Below are positions 47,450-60,427 of a stretch of DNA of 64,000 nt, in pieces; position 1 is the first letter of the stretch; each line of letters begins with the position of its first letter. Both the position numbers and the translations under genes were made by a program. Source of the DNA: Schistocephalus solidus (taxonomy: Eukaryota; Platyhelminthes; Cestoda; Diphyllobothriidea; Diphyllobothriidae); NCBI GenBank assembly GCA_017591395.1, contig WEDG01001312.1, forward strand, positions 372,001 through 436,000. Direction: 5' to 3'. The notes under the pieces are model-generated. The model worked only from the letters and a program-made list of their open reading frames with translations. It did no database searches and had not been told where the DNA came from.

Positions 47450-47620
47450 CCGTTTGGTCTAATATCCCGATGGTAGCCGACCTGAAGTGAGCTCGTAGTA
47501 CAGTGCAGAGGAGAGAAATTCATCCGATGATTAACTGACTTGGGTGCGCTAATAATTGGAATTTGGGGTTTCACTGGCTGGTGATGACCAAGGAGCCAGA
47601 AGTGGTCGCTCCTGTGCTCA
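47450..47620 (+). repeat. Degenerate SINE copy, tRNA-Arg family
   Basis: A leader-like taatatcccgat, then gagctcgtagtacagtg and later actggctggtgatgacc..ggagccagaa follow the order of the SINE units at 35.9-36.7 kb, but strongly diverged. Confidence 0.4.
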
Positions 47621-47771
47621 TATGTTTGTTGGTAATATGTCTCCAGTGAACAAATATTTTTAAAGGTTCTCTGGATGCTTTATTCAGTACCATCCTGGGT
47701 GTGTGAACGTGGTAAACCAGTATGATATAGGCAAAAGCCCACAAACTTTCCACGACCAAGCAGCACGGCTC

Positions 47772-47774
<3 letters not shown>

Positions 47775-47807
<33 letters not shown>
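47775..47807. repeat. (TA)n microsatellite
   Basis: An uninterrupted TA dinucleotide run of about 33 bases. Confidence 0.95.
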
Positions 47808-47810
<3 letters not shown>

Positions 47811-47934
47811 AAAATCCGAATCGTGTTTCAAGATGCATATTGAAGACTCGTGCATTTGTTCCTTTGACTGACTTTACGCTGATGTCCTGTTGGAGTTTCT
47901 GACAGTGGGAATTGCTTTTTACACCCGGTCGCAA

Positions 47935-48215
47935 CCAGAAGAGAGCGAATCCATGGCCCAATGATCAGGGCATTGAACTCCTAACCAACAAGTTGCGGGT
48001 TCGAGCCACAGGTTTTGCACTCCTGAGGCTGTGTATAACTGGCTGACGACGGCCTAAGTCAGGAATTGTCATTCCAGTCTCCCTTGAATTTGGCTTTTAT
48101 TTCATTATGCCTTTATCAGTAGCCAATGTCTGGCTGCTGACGGGGCTCGAGAGTGAATCCCAAGATACAACGAGACGAGTGTGTTCCGTAACGCGTCCAG
48201 TGAGCACCCCTCTGT
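47935..48215 (+). repeat. SINE copy, tRNA-Arg family
   Basis: A head with gcattgaactcctaaccaac and gcgggttcgagcc, a body with actggctgacgacggc, cattccagtctccctt and gctgctgacggggctcgaga, ending gttccgtaac. Matches the 36-kb units over their length, as a single copy. Its anticodon-loop region reads CTCC rather than CTTCT. Confidence 0.75.
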
Positions 48216-48219
48216 CAGC

Positions 48220-51200
48220 TGAAAAATTTTCTGCATTCAAAAGGATTTATACGAAGTCCATGAATGTAGATCCTTGAATAAACTTTCGCAATAAAAAGTC
48301 ATTTGTTGTCATTTGTGTGATGATGTTAGTCAGAATATTCAATCCATGAAAAAAGATATAAACATTGTTTGGGGACATCGTTTGCCTGTGCTATCCCTCA
48401 ACCTGAACACAGCTCATATAGCTCGCCTCACTAAAGCATAAGTGATGAATTTTTATGAATTGGCAGTTTGCTTACGGGTATAAAGTATCTAAAAAAATGT
48501 TTACGTTTTATCGTAGAGATCGTCGGACAACTTTTGAAATGTTACACAACAGTTGAAAATTTCCGCCTTTTTAGCAGGCATTTATAATTTCCCATCTTAA
48601 GGTTTCTCCGAGGAAAATTATTCACTTCGCATGAGTTCCCACATGTAAGCTTCTGGATAATAAACTCCCCACGCCGTTTGGCCAACTGAAAATGCGAAGT
48701 CCCTAAATGCGCCTTTCGCTTACGCGAGCTCTAGAACCCGACCGTTTGGCAGGTCAACGAAACCCGAAAGATTCATTTGAACTTCAACTAGTCAAAACAG
48801 AAATATTGCGAGACTGGAAGGGACAAAAATAGTTCCAAAATCAATACATCTCAGCGGCGAGATAAATTTCAGTCCATTTTAGCTCCTGTGTTCGGGCAAC
48901 ATAACTACTTACGCAGACTGAATTTTTGGGCGTAAACTTCTAATAAATCATAGTATGATTGAAAAACATTTGACAAGTAGATATCGAATTTATTTTTTGT
49001 AATTTATTCTATCCTGAGCACACCAATGAGCCAAATAATCGGAAAAGTTTGGCAGTATCAAGTACACTTTAATTGATTAACCTAGGAATTAGTTGGATTT
49101 CGCACTCCTCCGTCTTAGGAAAGGACCCTAATAGGCTGTAGTATTTTAAAGGCAATTGCAAGTGTTTGATGTGGAGTCTTTTTCATCTAACAGGGACCGG
49201 AATACATTTTCCCCTTGTTGTACGCATCTGTAATAATATGCAACAGGTGCAAAGTTATGGCCTGTTATACGGACTCTAGAGCTAGTTTCTATTTGTGTGC
49301 CAGTTGAATTGAACGCGGTTGTCCTTAGAAGTAAAAATACCGATAATGTCAACAAAATGGGATGAAATAAACGAATATTTTATTTCAGAATGCATAATAG
49401 AATAAGGCTTAGTGAAGTCGGGTTGTAAGTCTGGCTCTTGTTGAGCAGAAAATTGAAGCTTAATTTGACGATACGGCGAGTATCTTATGGGTTTAGTAGT
49501 TAGTGGTGAAACGCAGGCCACAACACGTGACTGATAAGTGACAGTACGGTATGTTCAAGTGGCAAATATTAAGGATGAAGGGAGGAAAAAGAAATGCCAC
49601 CCAATTCTTTTTTTTAAAAAAAGACTAAATAGAACTGGGTATACTTCCTACGGAGGTGGCAGCCAGATCAAGTTCCGAAAGCGATCACGCTAATTGAAGT
49701 TTTATCCTAAAGAACTCGAGATAGTAATCAGACAAATAAGCTCTAAATATTGCGTAGTGTTGTAAGGTCTTTCAAACAGAACTAAAGATCCCTCCCTTGA
49801 TAAACTCCTCAATGAAAACCTTTAGCAAACAAGAGCTCTATCGGGTTATTGACAAAAGATAACTGGATGGTGTTACGGCCTTTTCAGATAAAAAAATATT
49901 TTAGTTCTAGAATCTGTTGGCTGTTTTGTTCTCATGATTTTAATATCACGGTAAAATTGCAACTCAACGATAATATGGATAAAAGTGGCCCTGTTTAACA
50001 ATAGGCTCTTTCACCAGTCAATCAAAATGATTATGGAAAAGGTTGAGGCAAACAGTAGGAAACTGTCTTTTAAGGATATAAATTTGCCTGTACTTCATTT
50101 CAGTGTGGTTAACCCAAATCCAGGCTTTGAAAGTGTAGTCGAAATTAAACGAAAGGTGTTCACTTATCCCACACAGTTCTTTTATGCAAATGGATGATAA
50201 GACGTAATCTTTCGTGCATACCAAGAATAAATCAAATCAAGGGGTAAATCACGCGATTTTCTAACATACATTAATTATCTTTTCAAGAACACGATTAAGA
50301 AACGAACTCAAAATAAATGTATTTATGGAGACCTCAGCAGAACTGTGGAATTTCACTCACAGGAGACCAGAATAAATATACGTACAGTAACTCTAGTATA
50401 ACATTAAATTTCAACTGCTTTTCTGTGATTATTGTCAATATTAGCAAATTGTGTTTAGCAGTAATCATCTAAAAGAACTTAAACCTCTCAAACTTGTTTA
50501 GAAAGGTTCCTTTCCCTGGTTTGGAATGTACACTAGTCACCCCGAATTAATCTATAGCCACCATCTTATATTTTCGTTCAAAGGGAAGTTGGTGTTTTCC
50601 TTAAAGGCTTCAAAAAATCTTCCTATAAACAATAAATTCCTTCTTTAAGATTCCTCATATAAAACCCAATAATAATTCATCGAGAGTTAAGAATCCCGAG
50701 CCTTTTCTGGATTCACCTAAAGCATAGTCAAGAACTGCAGATTAAAGGTTTATAACTGGGGACTGGATGATTCTAGGAGCATACATAGTCAAATACAAAA
50801 ACACCCTAAATGCTTTCTTGCTGTTTCAGACAAAAACACTAAAGTCACTGAACGACAATATCGCCTCAGGCTGTCCTCAGTGTTTAAATAAAACCCAAAT
50901 GAAAAAAAACATTCAATTAATCCCATCACTCAGGCTTCTGGGATTTAAGTATACCTTTAGAACCATGCTTCTTTGAAGAAAATGAGAACCTAACTCGCCT
51001 TCTTTAAATGAATTCGCTGGTAATTCTGCTCAAAGGCAGTGCTACAGAGGGATGTGTTGGACCAACACGGAGGTCGGAATATGGCACAGCACACGTCAAC
51101 CGGGCTGCCCATCCATAAGAGAGTCCGTACAAGGGCGGGGGGAATGGTGGCATGCCTTCAATGCAGACGCCGCGCTATCCGCTTGTACCCAATCCCAGTA

Positions 51201-53020
51201 TCAGATGGGTACCGGGCTCGGAGGGTGAACTGGGCATAAAATAGGAAAGAGAGAATATGACCTACTCTAGGGATTCCATCCCCACGGCACTTGAGCGCAT
51301 TCCTCGCTTTAACCATCTGACGTGCTTTGAACCCATTAGCAAGCGCTAGACTTCAGGAATTGGAATTTTGCTTACTGACCGGGTAAATCGATCCGCTCGG
51401 GACGGACGATTAGGCTATAATGGCCCCTTCTTAATGCGATTTCTATGGCACGCTCACTCAGTTAGGATACCAGCAGACCATTTCGAATTTCTGCGGAAAC
51501 CTGGTCCATCATGGGCGGCCAGGTGTGCCTGAGTGTGTGTGGCACGCGTAGACGTCTGTTTAGCTTTACCAGCCACTGCGCCTTATCCTGCCTACAGTCT
51601 TCATGACCGTGTCCTAACAACGGACTCAGGTGAGTTGGGGAGAGGAGAACGCGGTATATACGCTGCTATCATTATGAAATAACTCCTGCGTTTGAGATGG
51701 TCGAAATTTCATGTTGCAGATTGGTCTCAAATACAGTATACACGCGTGAGTCTGACGAGCAGCCTGCGTCTGACAGTATGCAACTTCAGACGTCTCCAGT
51801 GGACAGTCCACGTACCTCTTCAGAGGCAAATCCCATAGTCCCCTCAAGCCGAACACAAGGTGTAAGAAGCTATGCTCGCACGGAGTCAACCCAGTAAATC
51901 TCGAGGGTTTCTCCATTGTATGCAACTAAAGTAATTACGCGAAACACTTGGGATAGATTGAAGTGGCAGATAGAACTACTTTATACAGAAGAACGAAAAT
52001 TGTAGAGTTTCTCTGTAATCTACTTCGTGTCAGCAGCCTGTCGAAGTCAAATTGACTGGAGAAGAGACTGAGCATAGTGGGTAACGAAATGTAAAGCAAG
52101 CGCATAGCCCATGACTAAAACGAGGTGCACAGTCAGTTCCTGTTGTGTATGCGTACATAAAAGCAAGCGTTGTGTCTGATAACTAAGCAAACTCGTATGC
52201 CAAAGAGGTTCAGATAGATGAGATCCGTCTGTTTTCTCGTAAGTTACACTTTGCCACCGGACTGCCCTAGATAATCTAGTAATCCCCACTAGATCTAAGA
52301 TACTGTAAACAATGTAAAAAGTGATAGTAAATATACTAGGTTTTGTGCTTCCACTAAACATTTAAAGCAGAAGAAATATTACCGGCCATTGATTATTAAA
52401 GAGAAGAGGCATATGTCCAGATAGCTAGCTAGCCATTAGTCTAAGGAAGAACAGTTTGTGCGTAAAAACGAGCTTTTCGAAGACAGAGTAAAATATATGG
52501 TTTGTTCGTGTTTTTTTTGGCATGAAAATATCCCTATACAATTTATCCAATTGCACGAAATTGAAAAAATTTGAAGCTTAACAATGTAAACGGAACAATT
52601 GATACTGGGTGTTCAGGCCTACCGTCCATTAAAATCACACAGATTTATTAAAAATATATAAAATCTGATGAGAACAAAAATTTCGGATTATAGTTATGAT
52701 ATCAAATGTCTTATTCATGCTAGCGTATTGTTAACTTTCTGAAACTGAGTAAAATTTTTGTGCAGTCTCCCTTCCGAGTAAAAAAATAGCAATAAATTTG
52801 AAAAAACTGATAGGGTTAAATGGTGTCACGATTCGCAATCACTCCAAGAGATCACAAACGACGTTTTGAATTAACTATGTCAGATTCAAAAGTCACCAGT
52901 GTTTATTTAAGAATTCCCTAGGTTTACTTTTCTGTTCGTACCCGGTAAAACCGTCGCAGGTAAGAGACATCTTAGGTTGGCAGCCTCATGGCGTGTGAAA
53001 TGTAGATGTGAGCTAGCTTC
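48220..53020. other. No recognisable gene
   Basis: Mostly AT-rich. A GC-richer island at about 51030-51240 and another at 51400-51880 stand out in composition, but their translations carry no motif I know; they may be fragments of unrecognised repeats. Confidence 0.45.
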
Positions 53021-53024
53021 ATTT

Positions 53025-53305
53025 CTCTTTTTATTTGAGCAATCAGATGGCGGAAATCGTTTAGGTGGCCGCCCAGCCGGATGGGAAAATTGAAATGCTC
53101 CGGATTTGCGCTAAGTTTCAAGGAAATTAGAATTAAGGTTAAGGGTTGGGTTAGAGTTCTGATCAGAGTTAAGATTGACATTCAGGTTTAGGTTAACGTT
53201 AGAGTTATTACACGGGAATAGGTGTCCTTCCTGAAATTTAGCGTACTGCAACCAGGATTGTAGGGGCTTTCTCTGTCCGCCGTTTGTCCTGGGGGCTCAA
53301 ATAAT
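53025..53305. mobile_element. Foldback element with telomere-like core, copy 2 (inverted)
   Basis: The plus strand shows ggaaattagaattaaggtta, agggttgggttag and ccttcctgaaattta, the reverse complement of blocks in copy 1 (45740-46000). Outer arms are ttatttgagc..ggcgga near 53030-53050 and the inverse near 53275-53305. The core is the ttaggg-like strand, shorter than in copy 1. Confidence 0.55.
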
Positions 53306-56160
53306 CCATTCTGACATAGAGATTTTTATTTATTCTCGAAAAATATTAATTTAAGGACCGAAAGCGAGAAATAAACTAATAAGTCAAATAATAATTAGAT
53401 GTTTTATATTGGCCAAAAAATTGCGATTTACAATCAATCCTTACGAACTGTCGCTTAGAAACGTGAAACTCGTACAGAATGCGGTGAATAAGTGCGAAGT
53501 TTTCATATACTATTTCATACGACGACCCTGTCCTAGTTTTCCCACTCAAGAAAACGCATTAATACAAGCGTCAAGTCCTAACTTTGACAGACAGTCAAAA
53601 AATTATCTACGTGGTAAAGGCTACTTAGCGCAAAACCCAAACTGATTAATCAACCAAATTAAATCAAATGAGCACTTACTGATATTTGGATCTCCCCATC
53701 TGTCTATCGAACGGTCTTTCGTCATCATGCTGCTTGGGGTAGCCACACTACTTGCTGACACAGGGGAATGTCTGCAAATGACGACTACCCGTTTATGCTC
53801 CGCTCTTTCTTTGCCCAAGATCACATCATCAGTCTCATTCGCCCGTTGGCTACGGCCACCTACGCCCACGCACCGTCGTTATGGTGACCGGCGTGATGGC
53901 TGTGCTCGCCAGGACACAGGCGCGAGAGGATCGACAAACGGCAGCGATTAGGCTGCGCACGCGTTATCCTGCTAGGACGATGGTTACATATCCAAGGCAT
54001 TTTGACGGCCTGAACTCACTCGCCACAGTAGTCGAATTTAGCCTTCAAACCCACGAAATAATCCCAAATTCTTTACAGGATAGTAAATTATAGATGGATG
54101 AAATTTCAACGAAGTTTCGCAATTTAATTTTCCCAGTCCATTTAATCGCATCTGGGTGTGTGCTATTGGTCAAACTACAAATTTAGTCTTATTAACTTCT
54201 GTTTCTGACCCAAAAAATAAAAATTAGTGGGCAACTTCATTCACCTTGATCATAAAATATTCCGCGTGCGTCATCGTAGTCCGGAGGGAGGGGGGTAGAT
54301 CAGACGCGATGCAATAAGTATCAGGACATATTTTAGGTCATTGAGCTTCATTCAGTGTGTTTATCTCCTACGATGGGTGCAGGGTAAGCGAAAAACAAAA
54401 AAAACTAAAAATGTAAAATTCCTAGATAATGGTGATCCTAAGTAGAAGTCAAAGCAAAAGAGCGTTTAATTTTAATTTTCTTATGGAACTGAGAAATGAG
54501 TTTGAGTGGGAAAGGGTTATTGTAAATAAAAGAAAAAACGAAGCTCAGTTCATAAGACGCCGCCCATAAGTGTTTTTCTAAGAGTCGACCGACAGATAGT
54601 TGAGCTTTGTTTGTGGAGACCTGAAGTCTTTGCACATATGGATGGAAGTGGTTCATTAAGATTAAAAAGAATGCATTAGGTTATTTGTTGTATAAACAAA
54701 ATGCGCTTTCAGCCGAAGACGGAGGGCTAATTTTCGAACACCTCGACCATTTTTGAAAAATGAATACTGCAAAATTAAAGTTCATTAAAACTTTAAACAA
54801 GTAAAGCAGATTTACTGGTTGCTTGGTTAGCCGCCTTGCCAACAGTAGTTTTCCAGTCCAAATTCTGCAGATTATTTATGTAGAAAGAAGAAATACAAAA
54901 ACCTTCTCTGTGTAGATTGCAGATGTTCCAAAGATTTTCTATACTTATTTGACTAAAACCAATAATTACATGATTGCCGTGTGTTATTTTTTTGTCTGAG
55001 GCGTTAAATTCTTTACCGTTTGATAGAGGAGATTAATTTTGCTATTTAATCCTTACTATGCAACTACTGGGTAGCCGCTAGACTCGAGCGTGAATGTAAA
55101 AACGGGAGGACACGTTACGTAATATAAACTAAACTGTGAATGGCCATCTCAGTCACGTCTTTAAATGTAATAAAACTTTGTCCCTGTATACTGAGAACAG
55201 AGAAAAAGTGTAAAATTCTATCCTTCAGAACGGTCTCAGTAACCTGATTACCGGTGTCTTCAAACTGTACTAGAAAGTCAGCCAGTTTGCTAAATAACCA
55301 GGATATTCGGATAGATGGCCATCTGATAGTTTGATCTTTTGCCCCCTCAGAAGTGAATATAGCCATGCGGAATTTTCCTGCAGTGGTGTACTCGAAGTCC
55401 ACTTAGTATTACAGTCAGACATCAAGGTTTCGGTGACAATCCTTCATTTCATTTTAATATTCACGTTCACAGCATACCTGCGTCAGAAAGGATTACGGAC
55501 AATATCCTCCAGCACATTAAAATTAGACGGAGCATTAGCCGCCCCTGTATATTATACGTTATAAGTGGATTAGAATATTGATTCTATTAATTAAAGTCCT
55601 ATTTGCTCGTCAGTGGAGGAAGAACTAACCCACGCAGTATCTTCTTAACAAATTCAATTTACCACTAGAATATTGAAATTCCGTTTATACATGATGATAT
55701 AACATCATAAATCTTGATCCTATGTCAGTTCATCGTTTATAAAAGGGATTTTTCTATTATTAATTTTACTGTATATCCATGCTCCTATGTCCCAGACTAT
55801 CCTGATCTCTCTTGCCCACCTTCTACTTAAGAGTCATCATGTAGTTCATTACGCTTTGCCTTCGCGTGTGCTACCAAATATAATTTGGTAATTTTCTTCG
55901 CACGACCGCTGTTTGGAAGCGAATTCCAAGACATTGTACGAATTCAGAGTAGCTCTTGTCAAATTTGCCTTTTCCGCGTATGGTATCTGTCTGCTTTCGT
56001 AGCCACTTTATTATTTCATTTTTCGGTAAATCACTATCGAATACCCGTTTGGAGCAAGTACTAAAGTAAGTTCTCTAAAGATAACCCAGTTGTACATATT
56101 TTGAATCATTATCTGTATTAAAGCTATTCTTAAAGTTAATTTTACCCACTTGTGAAGAAC
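53306..56160. other. No recognisable gene
   Basis: AT-rich except for a GC-rich patch at about 53690-54000 whose frames (for example 53727-53951) have no known motif. The minus-strand 95-codon frame at 55115-55402 is unassigned. Confidence 0.45.
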
Positions 56161-56164
56161 TTGG

Positions 56165-56255
56165 CAGTCTCAAGCGGCTTAAATGGTGAGAGCATTGGCC
56201 GTACTTATGCCTCCTTCTTGCTGTTCTTGGTTCTAATCCCACCGTAGCCATCGAT
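56165..56255 (+). repeat. Degenerate tRNA-like sequence
   Basis: AAATGGTGAGAGCATTGG resembles an A box and GGTTCTAATCCC a B box about 45 bases on. No matching acceptor stem; a tRNA pseudogene or SINE relic. Confidence 0.35.
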
Positions 56256-57111
56256 TCTTAACAATTGTATCAAATTAGCTATTCAGATCTGTCAAAACGC
56301 CTTAATTATTTTTGAAGTTCCTAAACTACATGCCAGCACATAAGCGCACACCAAACTTACTATGTATTTTTTCCCTACTGCCACTGATAAAGATAACTCC
56401 ACATACATTTTGGACAGCCTAAATAAGCATTATGGCATTCGTGTAAGCAAATACCCTTCGGAGAAGCTCAAACATCCTCATCATCATGAAACTTGTTAGG
56501 CCCTGCACGCTCTTTTCTGTACAAAATTCAAAAAAAGGCGTTATCTACCATACACTAGTATGGAAAATGGACCTTATACAGTCTATATATAAAATAGAAA
56601 TGAATTTACATATGCACAAAAACAGCGTTGATAATTTACTACTTTTGACAAGTGGATGTTGTGTAGGAGGCTATGAAGTTGACCATCCAAAAGGGTACCA
56701 CTCTAGCACGCATGCATCAACTTAAGATTAAGTTTTAGGCAAACCATTCTGATAACCGCGTGAACTTCCATCCATTATAGGGAAGCAGGAATCCAGAGGA
56801 AATGAAGTAAATCCTTTCGTTTGTTGCCTATGACTCGATAAGCTTAATTACCACAAACTTAAATTGTAACTTACAACGTGTTCTAGACGTTCTTTGCTAA
56901 CCTACTAAAAAATAACTGCATCCAGATACCCGCCTCTGTTCTACACAAGCTCCTCTACTTTTTCCTCTTTTTAGAAATACTGTTCATGTGATTGTCTCTA
57001 AAAGATTACACGGGTCTGAAAAAGGGTAAAACTCTTTCTTCATCAAGCAAAAAGGGTTCACTGTGTATATAAACCACAAGTTTTCGCAGTGAAATTGCAG
57101 ACCGGTAACAG

Positions 57112-57215
57112 AGGTTGGCTGCACTCAGTCGGTTAGAGTGAATGCCGTTAGTTGCATTAGCTTTACCTTAACTTAGTATGTCTAGCAGTGCTCGAGTTCC
57201 CAAACAACCTTAGCA
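57112..57215 (+). repeat. Degenerate tRNA-like sequence
   Basis: GCACTCAGTCGGTTAGAGTG resembles a D-arm/A-box region and CTCGAGTTCCC a weak B box. Short terminal pairing GGTTG..CAACC is possible. The box spacing is too long for a normal tRNA, so a SINE relic is more likely. Confidence 0.3.
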
Positions 57216-57219
57216 ATGA

Positions 57220-58980
57220 AGATTCCGAGAGTAGTCAACCGACTGACTAAATTTCTCCCTTAAAATGGAAAACGAGGCTGCGCTGGCTCATAAAAATTTT
57301 GAGTAAGGTGTAAAGTCTGACTCACGTGGATCGAGAAACCAGCACGTGTGTGGCACGTGCAAGCATGGAATTCATGCCACGTATCCTAGTGTGTTCGAAT
57401 TCCTCCTGAGTTATCCGGAGCGCTATAACCTGATACATTTCGGAATACAAATTATGATTGATGTCGTACAATCTTTTATGAAATAGCAAACTTCGCCATT
57501 ACTCCCCTCCGCAGGGGAGATCCTCACAGATTTCGACTACTAGACTATCGTTAGGCTTCACGGAGTAAGCGTGTTTAAAAATTTAACCTTTAGTAACTGC
57601 GTGGCTTCTACGATTGGTAAGGCACCTTAACCCTACAATATTGACTACCAAAAGAAATGATCCCACCATAAAAGTACTCTGCAGCGGCACATCACGTTCT
57701 TGGAAGATCGATGCCGACAAAGACAAGGCAAAATTGTAAAGGAACTTCCAACTTTTTTGCCGTGATTAGCTGATCAAACTCCTAATTTTAAGCCTTCAGC
57801 CTCCAGATCTTAAACTGTATCAGTGAGCCGTCAAAAGTGGACCCAAATGCTCTCCACCTAACTTACAAGGCAAAATCACTGTTGAGCAACACTTTGTTGT
57901 TGAAATGGCTCAATGCTTTCATATAGCAGGGGATGATTTACCACACAGAGCTCTCAAGGCGATTCAAACTTGTTTTTCAGCAGTGCACGGCCTTTAGCCA
58001 TGAAACGATAGTGTAAATTTGCGAATTCAATCATAAACATGCAGTCAGTTAGCCCAAATTTAGGCCCAAATTCAAGAGAAGTCTACCAGATGCGCTTTTC
58101 TACTCTTCCATGATACCCCTCTCCAAAATGCCTACCGCCAAACCACAGTATTTCAACAAAATCCTAGGAAATCCTTGGTCGTACGCGTTTCAGCACATGG
58201 AATTGAACGCCAAACCGGGATGCGCGAATCGACTGGCGCAAAACCTGTTTAGTTATACAGGGCTGCAATTCAAAATTCTTCCGCTCTGCTGCATGCACTT
58301 TAATGGCTGACTGTTGGATTAGGTTTTGAGTAAAACCTTCCATGCATCTTGAAATTTTCTCCCTCAGCTTTCCAACTGGATGAAAAAGGCATTTCCGATT
58401 TACAATGAATGATTGCGTCGTGAATCCCGATACTGTTGAGTTAAATAAAAGTACCAAACACTTAAATTATTTGTTTGTTTTATTTCGCAAATGAATGCTA
58501 TTATGGAACTGATCTCTTGTATTGCAGACTCTAATGAGCGTACAGGTGACTTAATGCGATTATTTTCAAGTTTTCTAACACAATTAAACACATTTTATTC
58601 TATGACCTACAGTCTTCCCATAGTTTTCCCGAAGGCCAAGATGTTTATATGAAAATAAACAAAGATTTTTCTCATCCAACAAACTTAACTGGAGAACATG
58701 CCACCTACTGAGTCTTGACAAGACGTATAAAGGAATGAATAGTTGTTAAATAATAACAATTTTGACCCTCTTGCTGGTGCAAAAGCCTCAAAATAAACGG
58801 CTCAGAGACAGAAGTGCAATCCAACCTTAATTTTAATCTTGAATTCTCTGCTAGTCAACAGTCGTTTGACTTAGGCTGATACTAAATGACTTATTGAACC
58901 ATTAGAAAAAAGTGGTTCCTAACAACCCACGCTCCCACTCGTTTAAGGATCGATTTTTGACAAGTTGGTGTACTTAAAGT
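57220..58980. other. No recognisable gene
   Basis: AT-rich DNA with short frames lacking motifs. Confidence 0.45.
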
Positions 58981-58990
58981 TCCTCAGTCA

Positions 58991-59285
58991 TCAGGCGAGG
59001 TCCCTATTAGTAGGATAAGATATTGAATGCCTGACTTGAATACAGAATTCTGCATTTCTATCCCAGAGAGCAGCGGTTGTTGGCGAGACTGGTGTGTGTG
59101 TGTGCATGCTGGCAGAGATGTCTGCGGTGATGGTCGCTTCCAAGAAATTTGTGGGAGAAGGCTCAAATGCCTTTTCCCAGTTGATGTGGTCAAACATGGC
59201 ATGGACAGCTGCAACTGTCTAAATGAGCATACTGCAGCACGTGTTACAGGCGACAAGACCGTCTGGAATAGCGTACAGGGCGGGT
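58991..59285 (-). pseudogene. Coding-like stretch, identity unknown
   Basis: A minus-strand reading with a single stop runs AIPDGLVACNTCCSMLI, stop, then VAAVHAMFDHINWEKAFEPS and PTNFLEATITADISASMHTH. Composition is more protein-like and GC-richer than its surroundings. No domain recognised; probably a decayed gene or repeat fragment. Confidence 0.2.
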
Positions 59286-59299
59286 GAATGACTTTGACG

Positions 59300-60420
59300 C
59301 AACGGAACTTTGGGTGAAAACCCCGAGCATTGAAATAATGGCTGTCGGCTGCTGGTAAAATAATTCCAAATCCTTAGAAGAAATGAAGATGAAGCTATGG
59401 CCTAGTAACCATCGTTAGCTACCATGAAACTACTAACAGGTTTCGTAGGTAATCGAGGCTAGGAGACTGCCTACGATTGTTTCAAATATGAGTTTCGATG
59501 CAGAAAGTGTGACTGCTCTGTGTCATAATATAAGCGGTGAACACCATTTCCACATTACCCCAAATATACTTCTTCAATAATTTTGCACAAAGTGTGCAGT
59601 TTAGAGTTAGTAAATGATGAACAAAGCATATGTCAAGTTTTCCACAAGAATGATTTTAGTTTTAATGACCACCTATTCTCCTTCTACGTGAGCGGAAGCC
59701 ATAAATATTTATGGTGCAAAAGAACTTGATGTGTTAGACCACGCCCAGTTGTCATCTCTCATTTTGATTGAACATGCCACTAGAGTTTGGCATGTTACGA
59801 CGAACAGCATTGAGTTTATAAGTTCCTCTAGGTGGAAATCGACTTGTCTTGTCTTGAAGAGTCCTACTATTCCAAATTCCATTGCATTTATAGTTCTAGA
59901 AGAAAGTGTGTCCCTCATGCTGCTTTCATTTTGCTACATCTCCATTCAACGTCGCAGGCAACACCTAGTTACAAAACATTTGCTTTTCAGGTTTACTTCA
60001 GAATAAACATTTGACGCAAATCAGCTACTTTTATCTGCCATTCGTAAACCTTTTTTTTCCGAAGGGTTGCGCTAAGTTTTATCAGTTTGATGAAGTTGAG
60101 ATGCTGCTCATTCACACATGCACTCATGCACACTGAGACAGTGATTGTGATACTACTGATTCCTAGATTAAACTAATTTCAGCTGCCTTTTTGGGTCTTG
60201 ATGCCTCGGACCCGAACTCAAATTCATATTTAGCGAATTTACTTTCAAAGAGTTTGGAATTATAGAAGGATGTCAAAAGCTTGATGACCGCGATTATGAA
60301 GCGTTAATTAAAGTGATAAGTAAGGGAGTAGGGGTGTAGCATTTACTGATCTCACCTGCTTGAAGGATAAAAACCGCCGTTCAATTTTTACTGACAAGCC
60401 CAGACTACAGCAGTTTAGAG
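59300..60420. other. No recognisable gene
   Basis: AT-rich DNA between the coding-like stretch and the 3' end of the zinc-finger LINE; no motif seen. Confidence 0.45.
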
Positions 60421-60427
60421 CTACTGC

